A DNA stretch of 64,000 bases. It comes from Danxiaibacter flavus (GTDB lineage: Bacteria > Bacteroidota > Bacteroidia > Chitinophagales > Chitinophagaceae). The first letter of the stretch is position 1. Every line of letters starts with the position of its first letter. The stretch is from contig NZ_JAULBC010000007.1 in assembly GCF_041060425.1 (NCBI RefSeq), positions 372,001 through 436,000 on the forward strand, read 5' to 3'. Position numbers and translations under genes: made by a program. The notes below the pieces were generated by a model. The model saw only the letters and a program-made list of their open reading frames with translations, did not search any database and had not been told where the DNA came from. This document shows positions 34,650 through 44,651 of this stretch, piece by piece.

Positions 34650-36302
34650 CTACCTGCCTCTTTGAACGATAATTCCATCGAGACCGAAGTTCACATCGGC
34701 AGTTGGCTTATCAGTTGGCCAGAAGAATATTTTGAAATAGTTCATCGCCGTAAGGTCTGGTCCGCCGTCGCCGGTTTGTTCACCTTCCCACATATTGAGG
34801 GATACGAGGTTCCAGCCTTTTTTCAAATTTGGAATAACCTTTGCGAGAGGCCAGCCCACACGCTTTTTATCCGGATCTTTAGAGCTGCTGAATTGTATCT
34901 GACCATCCAGTTTTAAGATTGCCGGATCAGGCACATAGAACCAGAATTGCAACTGACCATTATCAATAGTCACCTTGGTATCAATATTGTCCGGCAATGT
35001 TTTGATGAATTGTAAAAAGTCACCCCCTGCTTTAATTGTACCCTGCAAATAGCCAGCCCCTTCTTTTTGGTCCTGGGTTACAATTACAGGAGTACCCACA
35101 GTTTCCCAGCCGGTAGCATCATCGCAAGCGTCTACAACAACCGGCGCTGGTGGAGGTACCAATACAACTTTAATATCATCAAGACCAAAGTTGTAATCTG
35201 CGGCTGCCTTATCTTTTGTCCAGAAGAAGATCTTGAAATAATTCATTGCCGTTAAATCAGGGCCGCCGTCGCCTGTTATACCGCCGTCGGCAAAGTTTAA
35301 TTTCAACAGGTTCCATCCGTTTCTTAGTGTCGGAATGATTGGCGCAAGCGCCCAGCCAATGCGATTCTTATCCGGGTCTTTTGAACTGCTGAACTGAATT
35401 TGTCCATCCGCTTTCAAAACAGATACATCCTGTACATAGAACCAGAATTGCAATTGTCCCGTTAACAGTGTTGCTTTGGTGTTAAGGTTAGCCGGCAATG
35501 TTTTGATGAATTGCAGAAAATCACCTCCGCTTTTAATGGTACCCTGTAAATAACCGGCACCTTCTTTTTGGCCAGAGGTAACAATTACCGGTGTACCAAC
35601 CGTTTCCCAGCCCGTGGCATCATCACAATTATCAATCCCTACACCGGTTTGTTCTCCTGCAGGACGTTTTCTTAACTGAATACCATCAATGCCGCATGTG
35701 AAATTTGCTGTTGCTTTATCAGTTGTCCAGAAGAAAATTTTAAAGTAATTCAATGAAGACATATCTGCACCACCATCGCCTGCCTCGTTGGCTTCGTTGA
35801 AATTTAAGATGATCTGATTCCATCCGTTTCTCAGGGCTGGGATAAGATCAGCCAAAGGCCAGCCATATCTTTTTGAGTCGGGCTGACCAGAGCTACTGAT
35901 CTGAATCTGACCATCTTTTTTCAATTTGCTAACATCCGGAATGTTCAGCCAAAACATTAGCTGGCCATTATCTTTGGTAAGTTTAGCATCCAGGGCAGGA
36001 GTTCTTGTTTTGATAAATTGAAGGAAGTCATTACCAGCGGTAATAGAACCCTGAATGTAACCATTACCTTCTTTTTGTCCGGCGCTAACAACAACAGGAT
36101 CACCAACTGTTTCCCAACCGGCTTTGTCATCGGCTGCATCGAACGTAACCAGTGAACTGTCTACAGGTGGAGGAGGTTCAACAGGTGGTGGCTTTAAGCC
36201 GCTTGTGTCCCTTGAAGTATATGATTCTTTCTTACACCCGTGTGCAATAAATATTCCTACTGCAAGCAGGGATGTTATAAGTATTAGTTTTGATAATTTC
36301 AT
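34650..36302 (-). CDS. Surface lipoprotein with three carbohydrate-binding-like repeats
   Basis: Start set at 36302 (550 residues), with lipobox AHGC giving Cys23, followed by a Pro-rich linker (PPPVEPPPPV). Three tandem repeats of about 150-160 residues occupy about 45-205, 215-385 and 390-550. Each begins with DDxxGWETVGxPV, contains YLQGTIKAGGDFLQFIKT-like, QLQFWFYV and GQIQFSSS blocks, and ends with YFKIFFW and FGLDGI. Repeats two and three are the most alike. I do not recognise a catalytic motif. Position after SusD and DUF3823 fits a surface glycan-binding protein (SGBP), with the repeats as beta-sandwich sugar-binding modules (inference). Confidence 0.82.
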   Translation of the reverse strand: MKLSKLILITSLLAVGIFIAHGCKKESYTSRDTSGLKPPPVEPPPPVDSSLVTFDAADDKAGWETVGDPVVVSAGQKEGNGYIQGSITAGNDFLQFIKTRTPALDAKLTKDNGQLMFWLNIPDVSKLKKDGQIQISSSGQPDSKRYGWPLADLIPALRNGWNQIILNFNEANEAGDGGADMSSLNYFKIFFWTTDKATANFTCGIDGIQLRKRPAGEQTGVGIDNCDDATGWETVGTPVIVTSGQKEGAGYLQGTIKSGGDFLQFIKTLPANLNTKATLLTGQLQFWFYVQDVSVLKADGQIQFSSSKDPDKNRIGWALAPIIPTLRNGWNLLKLNFADGGITGDGGPDLTAMNYFKIFFWTKDKAAADYNFGLDDIKVVLVPPPAPVVVDACDDATGWETVGTPVIVTQDQKEGAGYLQGTIKAGGDFLQFIKTLPDNIDTKVTIDNGQLQFWFYVPDPAILKLDGQIQFSSSKDPDKKRVGWPLAKVIPNLKKGWNLVSLNMWEGEQTGDGGPDLTAMNYFKIFFWPTDKPTADVNFGLDGIIVQRGR

Positions 36303-36334
36303 TTTGAAAAATTTTATGGCTTGCATCGGTATAA

Positions 36335-37057
36335 CTACCTGCCAGGAACAGTAATCTTAATTATCTGAGATAAGTTTGAGCTTTTATCATTGTTATCAAA
36401 TTTCACCCCTACCCTCACATAGAATATGCGACCTGGAACCATGTCTTCAATAATAATCTCTCTTGACTTGTCAGCCGGGGTAAAATCGCTCCATTCTTTA
36501 TTTACAGTGATCTTTTTCAGATCAGAGAAATCGAAAATAGAAGCGCCTGGTCCCACAACCTGTGTTGTATTTACATATGGTTGTATTTCCAGTACTTTAG
36601 GAATACCAGCAACAGGCGCATCAATGTCGAAATTGAGTTTCAACGTTGTACTGTCCGTCATTACAGCGGTAAAATTGTTGATCACCACGTAAGGCGTAAG
36701 TGTAAAATCTTTTATTGAAGCTGAAGTGATGTCCATTTCTTCCGGTGCTACCGGCCAGAAGGCGCCACCATGAATAGATACCCGGTAATGACCAGAGAAC
36801 AGCTTTGTGTTCTGATAAGAACCATCGTAACTAACAGGAATGTCCTGTGGTGTAGGTGTGCTGTCCCAGCTTAGTTGTTCAAGCCTGATAGAAAAGTTCC
36901 CTGTACAGGTTTGTACGTTATTTTTTGAGCCCTCTTCTATAATATTTCCATGCAAAGATGCATCTGGGCCTGCATAACTATCTGTCTTTACACATGATGA
37001 AGCAAAGAACAACAGGGAAGCAACAAGGCTCAATATTTTAAATGATTTCAATTTCAT
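36335..37057 (-). CDS. DUF3823-family lipoprotein
   Basis: A 240-residue protein with a signal peptide and lipobox FASSC (Cys22). The DUF3823 pattern is visible: GPDASLHGNIIEEGSK, RLEQLSWD, YDGSYQNTKLFSGHYRV, then a second Ig-like domain with FYVRVGVKF near the end. DUF3823 proteins typically follow SusD in glycan loci and are thought to be surface glycan-binding accessories, though a function is not proven. It lies between the SusD gene and the triple-repeat lipoprotein gene. Confidence 0.88.
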   Translation of the reverse strand: MKLKSFKILSLVASLLFFASSCVKTDSYAGPDASLHGNIIEEGSKNNVQTCTGNFSIRLEQLSWDSTPTPQDIPVSYDGSYQNTKLFSGHYRVSIHGGAFWPVAPEEMDITSASIKDFTLTPYVVINNFTAVMTDSTTLKLNFDIDAPVAGIPKVLEIQPYVNTTQVVGPGASIFDFSDLKKITVNKEWSDFTPADKSREIIIEDMVPGRIFYVRVGVKFDNNDKSSNLSQIIKITVPGR

Positions 37058-37204
37058 AATTCACTATTTGTGTAGTTAAGTAAAAAGTTAACATTCAAAA
37101 GGACAAAAGCTAAGTCAAACAGCTTATTGCTAATCTGTTCAGATGAAATTTCAACTTTCATTTTTTTGATCTCTGAATTTTAACTGTTGAATTTTTACTC
37201 AGTA

Positions 37205-39067
37205 TCAATGTCCCGGATTGTTTGGATACAAATTTGGATTTGTTGCAAGTTCACCACCGGGCATTGCCTCATAGTAGAACTTCTTATCGAAATAGTAGTT
37301 CCTGTTGAAAAGCTCAAGCTCTTTCAGAAATATGTACTTGTTTTCGCTTTCAACATAATAAGGCATCAAACCGTGAAAGTGCGTATTGTTCAGCAACTGG
37401 TCCGCAATTCTCCATCTTTTAATATCCCACCAGTAGTGGTTTTCAAAAGCAAGCTCTTTACATCTTTCATTGCGAACTGTAGAAACTGTCATATCCCCAA
37501 CCGATGCCAGCGCGGCACCCGCTCTGTCCCGCAGGTCATTGATACATTTCAGCGCATCATCTGTTTGATTTGTTTCGATATCAGCTTCTGCACGGTTCAA
37601 CAGAATTTCTGCATAGCGGAACTCGATCCATGGTGTAGTGCTGGTGAAGAGATTAACTGCTGAAATACTTTTTGTGTAATCAATGTATTTGCGCACATAA
37701 AAACCTGTACGGGTATTGTTATCATTACCAAATGCTGGAGGATACATACCTGCTTTACCAATGATCAATCTTCCATTACGCAATGTAGTGTGGTCACCGG
37801 AAAGGATGAAGCTTCTTGACCCCACCGGTTTTGCTACTTCATCGGCTGCCGTACCGGAGAATGATGGATAGATCCCTGCCTGTACATCGAACACCTGGCC
37901 TCTTAAAACGTCGCCCGGGAAATACACGGTGGCTCTTAAGCGAGGCTCCAAACCCTGCGCCATATCACCCTGGTTGTTGTAGCGACGGGGAGTGCCATCT
38001 GCGTTAGTTACAAAATCAAATGAATTGAAATGCTGAACAAACTCAAGTGTAGGATAAGCTCTTGACAAACCTCCACTAGTCATATAGTTCATGTCGCTGT
38101 TTGGTGAGAAGGTGGCATCGAAGCTGTGATTTCTTTCAGGATCCCCTGCATAGAATGACCGGACAAGAATATTCTCTGAACTTGCCGGATCGAGAAATAC
38201 GTTTACATAGTTCTCAATTTTATCAGCTTTGGTTCTGTACAATTGATAATGACCTTCAAGCATTTTTGCGGCGTCAATAGCCTTTTGATAATAACCGGCA
38301 GCCTTATCAGCAGATATACCAACAAAGCCCTGTGAACGCGCCTCACCATCAACAAATACCTGTGAACCGTAGCGTGCAATACTTCCGGCATATAGCATAG
38401 CTCTTGATTTCAGGGCCATCGCTACATATTTATTGGCTCTTTCTTTTGCGCTTGTTTCACCCATCATTTGATAAGCGGTATCCAGATCATCACCGATAAA
38501 GTTCCATACCTCTTCTTCTGTATTACGCGGCACCTGTAGTTCCTCAATGGTTTGCTGCGGATAGTGCTGTACTACTTTAATAATTGGAATGCCACCATAT
38601 CTTTTAGCCATGGCAAAGTAATAATATGCACGAAGGAAGTGAGCTTCACCCAGCAAATTCGATACTTTGTCACCTGTAAAATTAGACGCGTATTTAGGAA
38701 GCGTTTCGATGAAATAGTTTACGTCGCGAATGCTTGCGTATGGCCAGTAACCAAAGCCACCGGCAATATCAACGCCACCGTAAGGTCCAACCATCTCACC
38801 GTCTGCGGCGCCTTCGCAATAAAAGTGTTCCCATTCGTGGTGAAGGTTAAAGCCTACGTTGCCCACGCCATCGTTACGGCCATCAGGACGATAAGTGAAA
38901 TCTTCAATTGGCAATTTTCTGTACACCGTAGCCAGATAAGCGTTGATGCCAGCCTCACTGGTAAATACATCCTGGTCTGATAAAATATTTACAGGCGGTA
39001 TGTCCAGCTTCTGGCACGATGCTAATAACAAACAACCTGCTACTATATTTAAAAGTCGTTTCTTCAT
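37205..39067 (-). CDS. susD: SusD/RagB-family outer-membrane lipoprotein
   Basis: A 620-residue surface glycan-binding protein. Lipobox LLASC gives Cys18. The SusD features are present: SDQDVFTSEAGINAYLATVY, LGEAHFLRAYYYFAMAKRYG and, in the C-terminal RagB part, WIEFRYAEILLNRAEADIET, ERCKELAFENHYWWDIKRW. It is longer than the first SusD (525 residues), with extra loops between about 330 and 420. It is encoded 18 bases after its SusC. Confidence 0.96.
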   Translation of the reverse strand: MKKRLLNIVAGCLLLASCQKLDIPPVNILSDQDVFTSEAGINAYLATVYRKLPIEDFTYRPDGRNDGVGNVGFNLHHEWEHFYCEGAADGEMVGPYGGVDIAGGFGYWPYASIRDVNYFIETLPKYASNFTGDKVSNLLGEAHFLRAYYYFAMAKRYGGIPIIKVVQHYPQQTIEELQVPRNTEEEVWNFIGDDLDTAYQMMGETSAKERANKYVAMALKSRAMLYAGSIARYGSQVFVDGEARSQGFVGISADKAAGYYQKAIDAAKMLEGHYQLYRTKADKIENYVNVFLDPASSENILVRSFYAGDPERNHSFDATFSPNSDMNYMTSGGLSRAYPTLEFVQHFNSFDFVTNADGTPRRYNNQGDMAQGLEPRLRATVYFPGDVLRGQVFDVQAGIYPSFSGTAADEVAKPVGSRSFILSGDHTTLRNGRLIIGKAGMYPPAFGNDNNTRTGFYVRKYIDYTKSISAVNLFTSTTPWIEFRYAEILLNRAEADIETNQTDDALKCINDLRDRAGAALASVGDMTVSTVRNERCKELAFENHYWWDIKRWRIADQLLNNTHFHGLMPYYVESENKYIFLKELELFNRNYYFDKKFYYEAMPGGELATNPNLYPNNPGH

Positions 39068-39085
39068 AATGTAATGTTCAAAAGT

Positions 39086-42000
39086 TTAGAAAGTAATTGT
39101 TCCGCCTACATTAAATGTTCTGTTAAGCGGGTATTTATAACCACCCAGTGCCTGATCAAAGGAAGCATCAGGAAATGAACCCGGGTGCTCTGGATCTACA
39201 CCATCCTCAAGACCTGTAATAGTAAGCAGGTTGTATGCGTTCACATAAATGCGGCAATTTTTTATACGCACTTTTTGAAGCAACTGATGCGGCAATGTAT
39301 AGCCAAGCTCAATGGTTTTCAAACGCACATAAGAAGCATTGATAATACCTTTAGTTGAGTGGCTGATCTGGCCGTATGCATATCCCATAGAAGGATATTT
39401 TCCCGGGATCCATTGTGTATTTGGATCGTACACGTTATCGTCAGGGTTAACTGTATGCCAACTGTCAAGGAATTTTGTCAGCGCGCTTCTTCCATACATT
39501 AATGGCTCTCCCAATTGTTCACCGTACGAAGTCCATACGCCGGCAGCACCTGCAAACAATGCAGTCAGATCCAAACCTTTATAAGTTGCACCAATTGTAA
39601 GACCATAGTTGATTAAAGGCAGATCCTGTACCGCGATCGGATGATAGTCATCTGCATTGATTACACCATCACCGTTCCAATCTTCCATATAGTAGTCACC
39701 AGGCAACACGCTGTTGTTGCCACCACCTGCGTTGACCTTTGAATTGTAGATCTGATTGTAAGAAGTGTATTGTCCTCCATAGTCTGTACCCCACACCATG
39801 CCGGTGAAGCGGTTAGATGCCCCATTTCTCCATTGCAGGTACTGGTTGCCCTGGGGACCTTCTGTAACATGCAGGTTTTTAGTACGCTCAAATGCAGCAT
39901 TGCCTGATACTGTAAGACCCAAAGCGCCGAATCTGTCTTTATAGGTAAGTATACCTTCTATACCTTGTGTTCTTCTAGAGTCAAGATTTTCATACGGCAA
40001 AGGAGAGCCCACTGTCCCTGGCAATTGAGCCGTTCTTTTGTTCAGCAAACCTTCCTGGTTCCTTCTGAATACCTCAATGGTACCGTCTAATTTACCTTTC
40101 AGTAATGTGAAGTCTAAAGCAAGGTTACTAATGTAGTTTGTGTACCATGTAAGATCCGGATTTGTTAAGCCGCGGCTTTGTAAACCTGTCACAAACTGTC
40201 CCCCCATCATATACCCCAACACCTTGTTATCAGCGGGATCAACCGTGGGATAAGTATAACCGGAGACATATTGGAACTGAGCTCTGTCATCTGATGTACC
40301 GAGTGCAGAATAAGAAGCTCTGATCTTTAAACTGCTAATGATATTGGGAGAAACAAGGTTTTTGAAGAATGACTCTTCGCTGATGCGATAACCTACAGAA
40401 TACCCGGGGAAAAAGCCCCATTGTTTACCACCTGGTTTAAATCGGTTTGACGCATCCTCCCTGAAGCTGAATTCTGCAATATATTTTCCTCTATAGTCAT
40501 AGTTTATTCTACCAACATAGCTTCTTGTCGCAAACTCCCCAACCCCATTTGAGTACGTGCCACCCTGCTCACCTGTGCCGGAAACACCGCCAAACAGATA
40601 AGGAGTGGGAATAGGCATATTGCGTTGCGCGTAAATGTTGTCATTTTTACTATGACTTTCTTCATATACAAACAATCCACTTATATTATGCACGCCCGCA
40701 AATGAGTTGGCATAGGTTAATGATAATTGCCCCAAAGTACTTATTCCACTATAGTAAGCGCGGTTCAATGTAGGTACAGCCAAACCTGTTGCGCTTACCG
40801 TTGTAGGTTTGTAGGTGCTGTCATCTGCATTGTAAGCATACAGGTTATACATTTTTGCATACGCGGTATTGTCATTTATGGTATAGCCATAATTGTACAT
40901 ACCTTTTGCTTTCAAACCCTTTACCCAGGGAATCTCCCACTCAAGGCTACCTTGTGCCTGAAGATTTTTGGTAGTATTCTTTTTAAACCCAACTTTTGAG
41001 GCATCCACAACCGCCACCGGGTTCACATTATCCGGCATTACATTCAGATACTCCGGATTGTTGTTAGCATAGATCTGGTTAATAGGAATCTGGTTCCATG
41101 CATATTTGAAAATCGTCCACAGATCCTGGTATGGGGCATTCTTGGTATCGGATACACCGGACAACAATAACTGTGCTCTTAAGTTATTGGTAACTTTCAC
41201 ATTCACGTTGGAGCGAATGTTCCATCTGTCGTAGTTAAGACTATTGGTTTGCAACAAACCGCTTTGTTTCATATACCCCAGGCTGATGAAGGTGTTCACC
41301 TTATCAGTGCCTCCCGAAATGTTGATGTTGTGCTGAACCTGCGGAGATACTTTTGTAAACGCAGCATCCGGCCAGTTCGCTCCCGCATATGTACCATCCA
41401 TCCACGGTTTAATGTTATCATAAGAATAAGAAGGAGGCACATTGGAGATAAAGTTATTACCAAAATCGCGCTTGGTTTTTTCGTTGGTCAGCATCATGTA
41501 GTCAACCGGACCTACCGCTTCAGGCATTCCCAAAAATTGCTGCCAGCCCTGGTTGAACGAATAGTTAATGTCAAACTTGCCATCTTTACTTCCACCTTTC
41601 TTTGTAGTAACGAGGATAACACCGTTACCTCCGTTTACACCGTAAACCGCAGCAGACGCATCTTTCAATACAGAGATGCTTTCGATTTCACTTGGGTCCA
41701 TTCTTTCAAACCCGCCTCTTGGAACACCGTCGATCACTATCAATGGAGCTCCGCCATAACCACGGATATCGAATGAGTTTTCGTAAGCACCAGGTTCAGC
41801 AGTTCTTTGCACCATACGCAAGCCGGGAATTTTACCGGTAAGCATGTTTGCAACATTCTCATTCTTGGTAGTTACAATTTCTGTTGCCTTTAAGGTAGAA
41901 ACAGATCCGGTGACAGACACCCTTTTTTGCGTACCAAAACCTACCACTACCACATCGCCAAGGTTGGAGGCATTTGGCTGACCGGTCATGGATACCGCTA

Positions 42001-42319
42001 TTGAGTTAGTGTTCCTAACCACATATTCGTAAGGGTTGTAACTTAAAGAAGAAATGATCAGGGTATCACCTACCTTAAGTGATAAAGAGAAATTACCGTT
42101 GGCATCAGTCGCCACGCCCTTATTTGAATGTTTTAATTGAACGCTTGCGCCCTGGATAGGTTCTCCTTTGTCTCCTGTTACCTTTCCCCTAACAGGAGCC
42201 TGGGCCTGGGCAAGCGCCGAGCAGAAAAGAATCAACATGACCGCGGCGGGTTTTATATACCCTCGTGCTCGCCAGTCATGATACGAACGGTTAAAATTCG
42301 TAAAAAGCAGTTTTTTCAT
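39086..42319 (-). CDS. susC: SusC/RagA-family TonB-dependent outer-membrane transporter
   Basis: Start set at 42319 (1077 residues); an extension to 42358 would add 13 residues before the Lys-rich MKKLLFTNF start. The signal segment ends near SALAQAQ. Carboxypeptidase-regulatory-like domain at about 42-120 (VRGKVTGDKGEPIQGASVQL). Plug with DVVVVGFGTQKRVSVTGSVS and IVIDGVPRGGFERMDPSEIE. Barrel to the C-terminal Phe (TFNVGGTITF). Imports oligosaccharides in partnership with the SusD just downstream. It leads the second minus-strand utilisation operon. Confidence 0.96.
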   Translation of the reverse strand: MKKLLFTNFNRSYHDWRARGYIKPAAVMLILFCSALAQAQAPVRGKVTGDKGEPIQGASVQLKHSNKGVATDANGNFSLSLKVGDTLIISSLSYNPYEYVVRNTNSIAVSMTGQPNASNLGDVVVVGFGTQKRVSVTGSVSTLKATEIVTTKNENVANMLTGKIPGLRMVQRTAEPGAYENSFDIRGYGGAPLIVIDGVPRGGFERMDPSEIESISVLKDASAAVYGVNGGNGVILVTTKKGGSKDGKFDINYSFNQGWQQFLGMPEAVGPVDYMMLTNEKTKRDFGNNFISNVPPSYSYDNIKPWMDGTYAGANWPDAAFTKVSPQVQHNINISGGTDKVNTFISLGYMKQSGLLQTNSLNYDRWNIRSNVNVKVTNNLRAQLLLSGVSDTKNAPYQDLWTIFKYAWNQIPINQIYANNNPEYLNVMPDNVNPVAVVDASKVGFKKNTTKNLQAQGSLEWEIPWVKGLKAKGMYNYGYTINDNTAYAKMYNLYAYNADDSTYKPTTVSATGLAVPTLNRAYYSGISTLGQLSLTYANSFAGVHNISGLFVYEESHSKNDNIYAQRNMPIPTPYLFGGVSGTGEQGGTYSNGVGEFATRSYVGRINYDYRGKYIAEFSFREDASNRFKPGGKQWGFFPGYSVGYRISEESFFKNLVSPNIISSLKIRASYSALGTSDDRAQFQYVSGYTYPTVDPADNKVLGYMMGGQFVTGLQSRGLTNPDLTWYTNYISNLALDFTLLKGKLDGTIEVFRRNQEGLLNKRTAQLPGTVGSPLPYENLDSRRTQGIEGILTYKDRFGALGLTVSGNAAFERTKNLHVTEGPQGNQYLQWRNGASNRFTGMVWGTDYGGQYTSYNQIYNSKVNAGGGNNSVLPGDYYMEDWNGDGVINADDYHPIAVQDLPLINYGLTIGATYKGLDLTALFAGAAGVWTSYGEQLGEPLMYGRSALTKFLDSWHTVNPDDNVYDPNTQWIPGKYPSMGYAYGQISHSTKGIINASYVRLKTIELGYTLPHQLLQKVRIKNCRIYVNAYNLLTITGLEDGVDPEHPGSFPDASFDQALGGYKYPLNRTFNVGGTITF

Positions 42320-43457
42320 TCTTGAAGCTTTTTGGTGTAGTAAATAATAAGAATTCAATAGTCAACGTTGCAATAGCACGAGTGCCATTGCAGTCGTTGA
42401 ATACTTAGATATTCTGAAAAAGTTTAATTGATTGAAGACTTGATGCAGATAGTTTCTCCTTACAAATTGCATTGCAGGGATGGTATGGATGGGCGTTTTG
42501 CCTCGATGTGGGTATTTCATTGACAAGCTTTGATCTAATAAAAGACAATGCAAGAAACATCCGTGAGGTTAACATTAGGTATATCCAGAAGATTAATAAG
42601 GAAATTAATCCTCATTTTTATCAGGAAAAGGATTAATTAAGCGTTTAATTATTCAATAATTTCCAAATTATAACGTCTTAACCGGTCTGTTGGGGTGGAA
42701 ATTAACCTGTTTCGGCAGACAATCTTTTTCAAGATGACAGCGTTAATTAACCAGTTATTTTTAGATTTCAGGACAAAAACGGTAGGAAACAAAAGATTAC
42801 CGGAAGACAAAAGAGGGAACAGTGCCCGGAGAAAACTAAGTTGATTTAGCCGATCCGAATTTAAAGATCAAGTCAAATTCCTGGGGAATCAGGTTAAAAG
42901 TTTTGCTTCAGCCTTTAAAGAAAAGAAAGGTTGGACCGGACTTATAATGAATAAGTTGCCTGGAATCTATTATGGCCAAAAATGATGTATTTCAGTATTA
43001 AAGGGTGCCCCTCCTGATAAATAACATCTTCCATTTTGCTTAATTGTTGCTTTTGTTGAAAAACTATAAGCGTGCAGCTAACGATATAATCGTTAGCAGA
43101 CAAATTATCTTCAAATGCCGGAAGGCTGATACGTTTTATTTTATCCTCAACTTCCTTCCGGAATTTAATCAAATTCCCTTACCCATCGTGCCGGCAATGC
43201 GCTTCCGGCGGAATATACTTCCATTGCCCAGGTGCAATTTCAGGTTGTTATCATAGTCATGGGCGAGAGGATTTGGAAGGAAACGGATCTTTGTTGCTTT
43301 TGTGTACAGTCCAAACACCTCCAAAACCCAATTAAAACGTTTACATACTTAATGAAATAGTCCCTTTTATTTACTTCATTTAATTTCCCTGGTCAGTAGT
43401 TAACATACAGCCGTCGTTGCCCGATTTATATTTCCAATTTACAACATACCCCCGTTA
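42320..43457. other. Gene-poor intergenic stretch
   Basis: About 1.1 kb, AT-rich. It must hold the SusC promoter at its left end. Small open frames on both strands do not resemble known proteins. On the minus strand a short coding-like run (NPLAHDYDNNLKLHLGNGS near 43200-43270) could be a gene relic, but I cannot name it. Confidence 0.5.
43077..43097. promoter_or_regulatory. 21-base interrupted palindrome
   Basis: GCTAACGAT-ATA-ATCGTTAGC has two perfect 9-base arms. Its ACGATATAATCGT core recalls the TTACGATATATCGTAA palindrome near 45.2 kb but is one base longer. Operator or hairpin; function unknown. Confidence 0.35.
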
Positions 43458-43887
43458 CTATTCATCTCTTTCCTTTTGAACTTTGATAAAACTTCCTTTT
43501 TCATCAAAATAAATTTCCTTTCCTTTAGTTTCGGCTTCATAGTGCGTTTTTCCCTTCGGGCTAACCACTTTTTGAAACTTCCTCGAATTTAGCTCCGGTG
43601 CAATTCTTTTTTAAATAATCTTGAGCTAACTGCGGCAACTCAGATTGTTCGATATAATACCCCTTCTCCATTTCGTTGCCACTTTTATCCATATGAACGG
43701 TCACCTTCTTTCCATTTTCAGTAAATTTTGATTTGTACATTCCTTCTTCTTTTTTCCAGGTGGCATCTTTCACATTCGGATTTTTTTAAAAAGCCGCTTT
43801 CACATTTTCAGGAAAATTCTCCTGGGCCATTGCTGATGTGAACATGGTAGCTGCGGTTATTGCCAGGAGATAAATTGTCTTTCTCAT
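43458..43887 (-). pseudogene. Broken PepSY-like (DUF2874-type) secreted protein gene
   Basis: From ATG at 43887 the frame gives a signal peptide (RKTIYLLAITAATMFTSAMA) and ENFPENVKAAF, then TAA. The same frame resumes as KNPNVKDATWKKEEGMYKSK and MDKSGNEMEKGYYIE, the repeating pattern of small PepSY-like proteins. After AKFEEVSK an extra base in an A5 run shifts the frame; the continuation VVSPKGKTHYEAETKGKEIY, FDEKGSFIKVQ is read in the next frame to TAG at 43458-43460. So there is one nonsense change and one frameshift. Intact relatives are about 140 residues, matching the total span. Confidence 0.75.
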
Positions 43888-44120
43888 TTTGATTATTTTT
43901 TATTTGTTAATTGCTTTCTTTTTAATTACTTAAAAACAAAACAGGGCATAATACTCAGCGTAGAAACCGAAAAAATAAGAGGATCAAAATCCCATAAAAT
44001 TCCGGGAGTCATTGCTGCAATTGCGCATTCAATGAAGAGTCACTTCCATATACAGCATTTGGAAATAAAAACCGTTTACCAATGTGAGATGATAACAACA
44101 GCCTATCAATATGCATAAAA

Positions 44121-44147
44121 ATGGCCCGACTAATTAAGGCGGACCAT
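44121..44147 (+). terminator. Hairpin similar to the one after the small membrane protein
   Basis: ATGG/CCAT and CCG/CGG stems around TAATTAAG. The left part (ATGGCCCGACTAATTAA) resembles AAAGGCCCGGCTGATTGA at 44415 and reads as the end of a small frame (NGPTN, stop), so it may be the tail of a lost copy of the next gene. The rest of 43888-44252 shows nothing else supportable. Confidence 0.35.
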
Positions 44148-44252
44148 CTAGCATAACAACAGAAAAATTATCATAAGGATATAGATCCCTTTATTCGCAA
44201 TGTGTTTAAATTTTATCTACTTCTTAAATTTGTACTCCTTAAACTTTCAATT

Positions 44253-44432
44253 ATGATTAAGATTATGAGCTTTATCCTAATCGGTATCGCTTGTATGATA
44301 TTCATAACTGTCGCCATCCGATTGGGAACCTTAGCCACCGATGAAATTATTATAAAATCATCTATCATTTGTGTATTGATTGTTGCCGCGTTCTACTTAT
44401 TATGTGACAATGACAAAGGCCCGGCTGATTGA
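44253..44432 (+). CDS. Small two-helix membrane protein, unrecognised
   Basis: A 59-residue frame starting MIKIMSFILIGIACMIFITV, with a second hydrophobic helix SIICVLIVAAFYLLC, ending NDKGPAD. An upstream ATG at 44202 would add 17 residues. It has no family I recognise. The support is the clean two-helix pattern, a start just after a long AT-rich leader and a terminator-like hairpin overlapping its end. Could be a chance frame. Confidence 0.45.
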   Translation: MIKIMSFILIGIACMIFITVAIRLGTLATDEIIIKSSIICVLIVAAFYLLCDNDKGPAD

Positions 44433-44443
44433 GCCGAACCTTT
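44415..44443 (+). terminator. Hairpin at the end of the small membrane protein gene
   Basis: AAAGG/CCTTT and CGGCT/AGCCG stems with a small internal bulge and a five-base loop; it overlaps the stop codon and is followed by ATATATAA. Confidence 0.5.
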
Positions 44444-44651
44444 ATATATAAGCCTAAATCAGTTGGATGAAAGTATAAACAACTTCCATCTGGAGCAAAC
44501 GTATTTGATGAACTGGCGTATTGTAAATTTGAAAATACTTATGTTAAGACAAAATAATACCTCGTCAAATCAGGGGTATTGCCTTTAAAATTCAACGTAG
44601 CAAAGCGTTGTTATTGCCTTAGGTTGGTCGATTTTACGCTGAGTATATCGA

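Noticed and set aside
42942..43172. A 76-residue minus-strand frame in the long gap
   Set aside because: No similarity pattern that I know; kept only as part of the gene-poor stretch.
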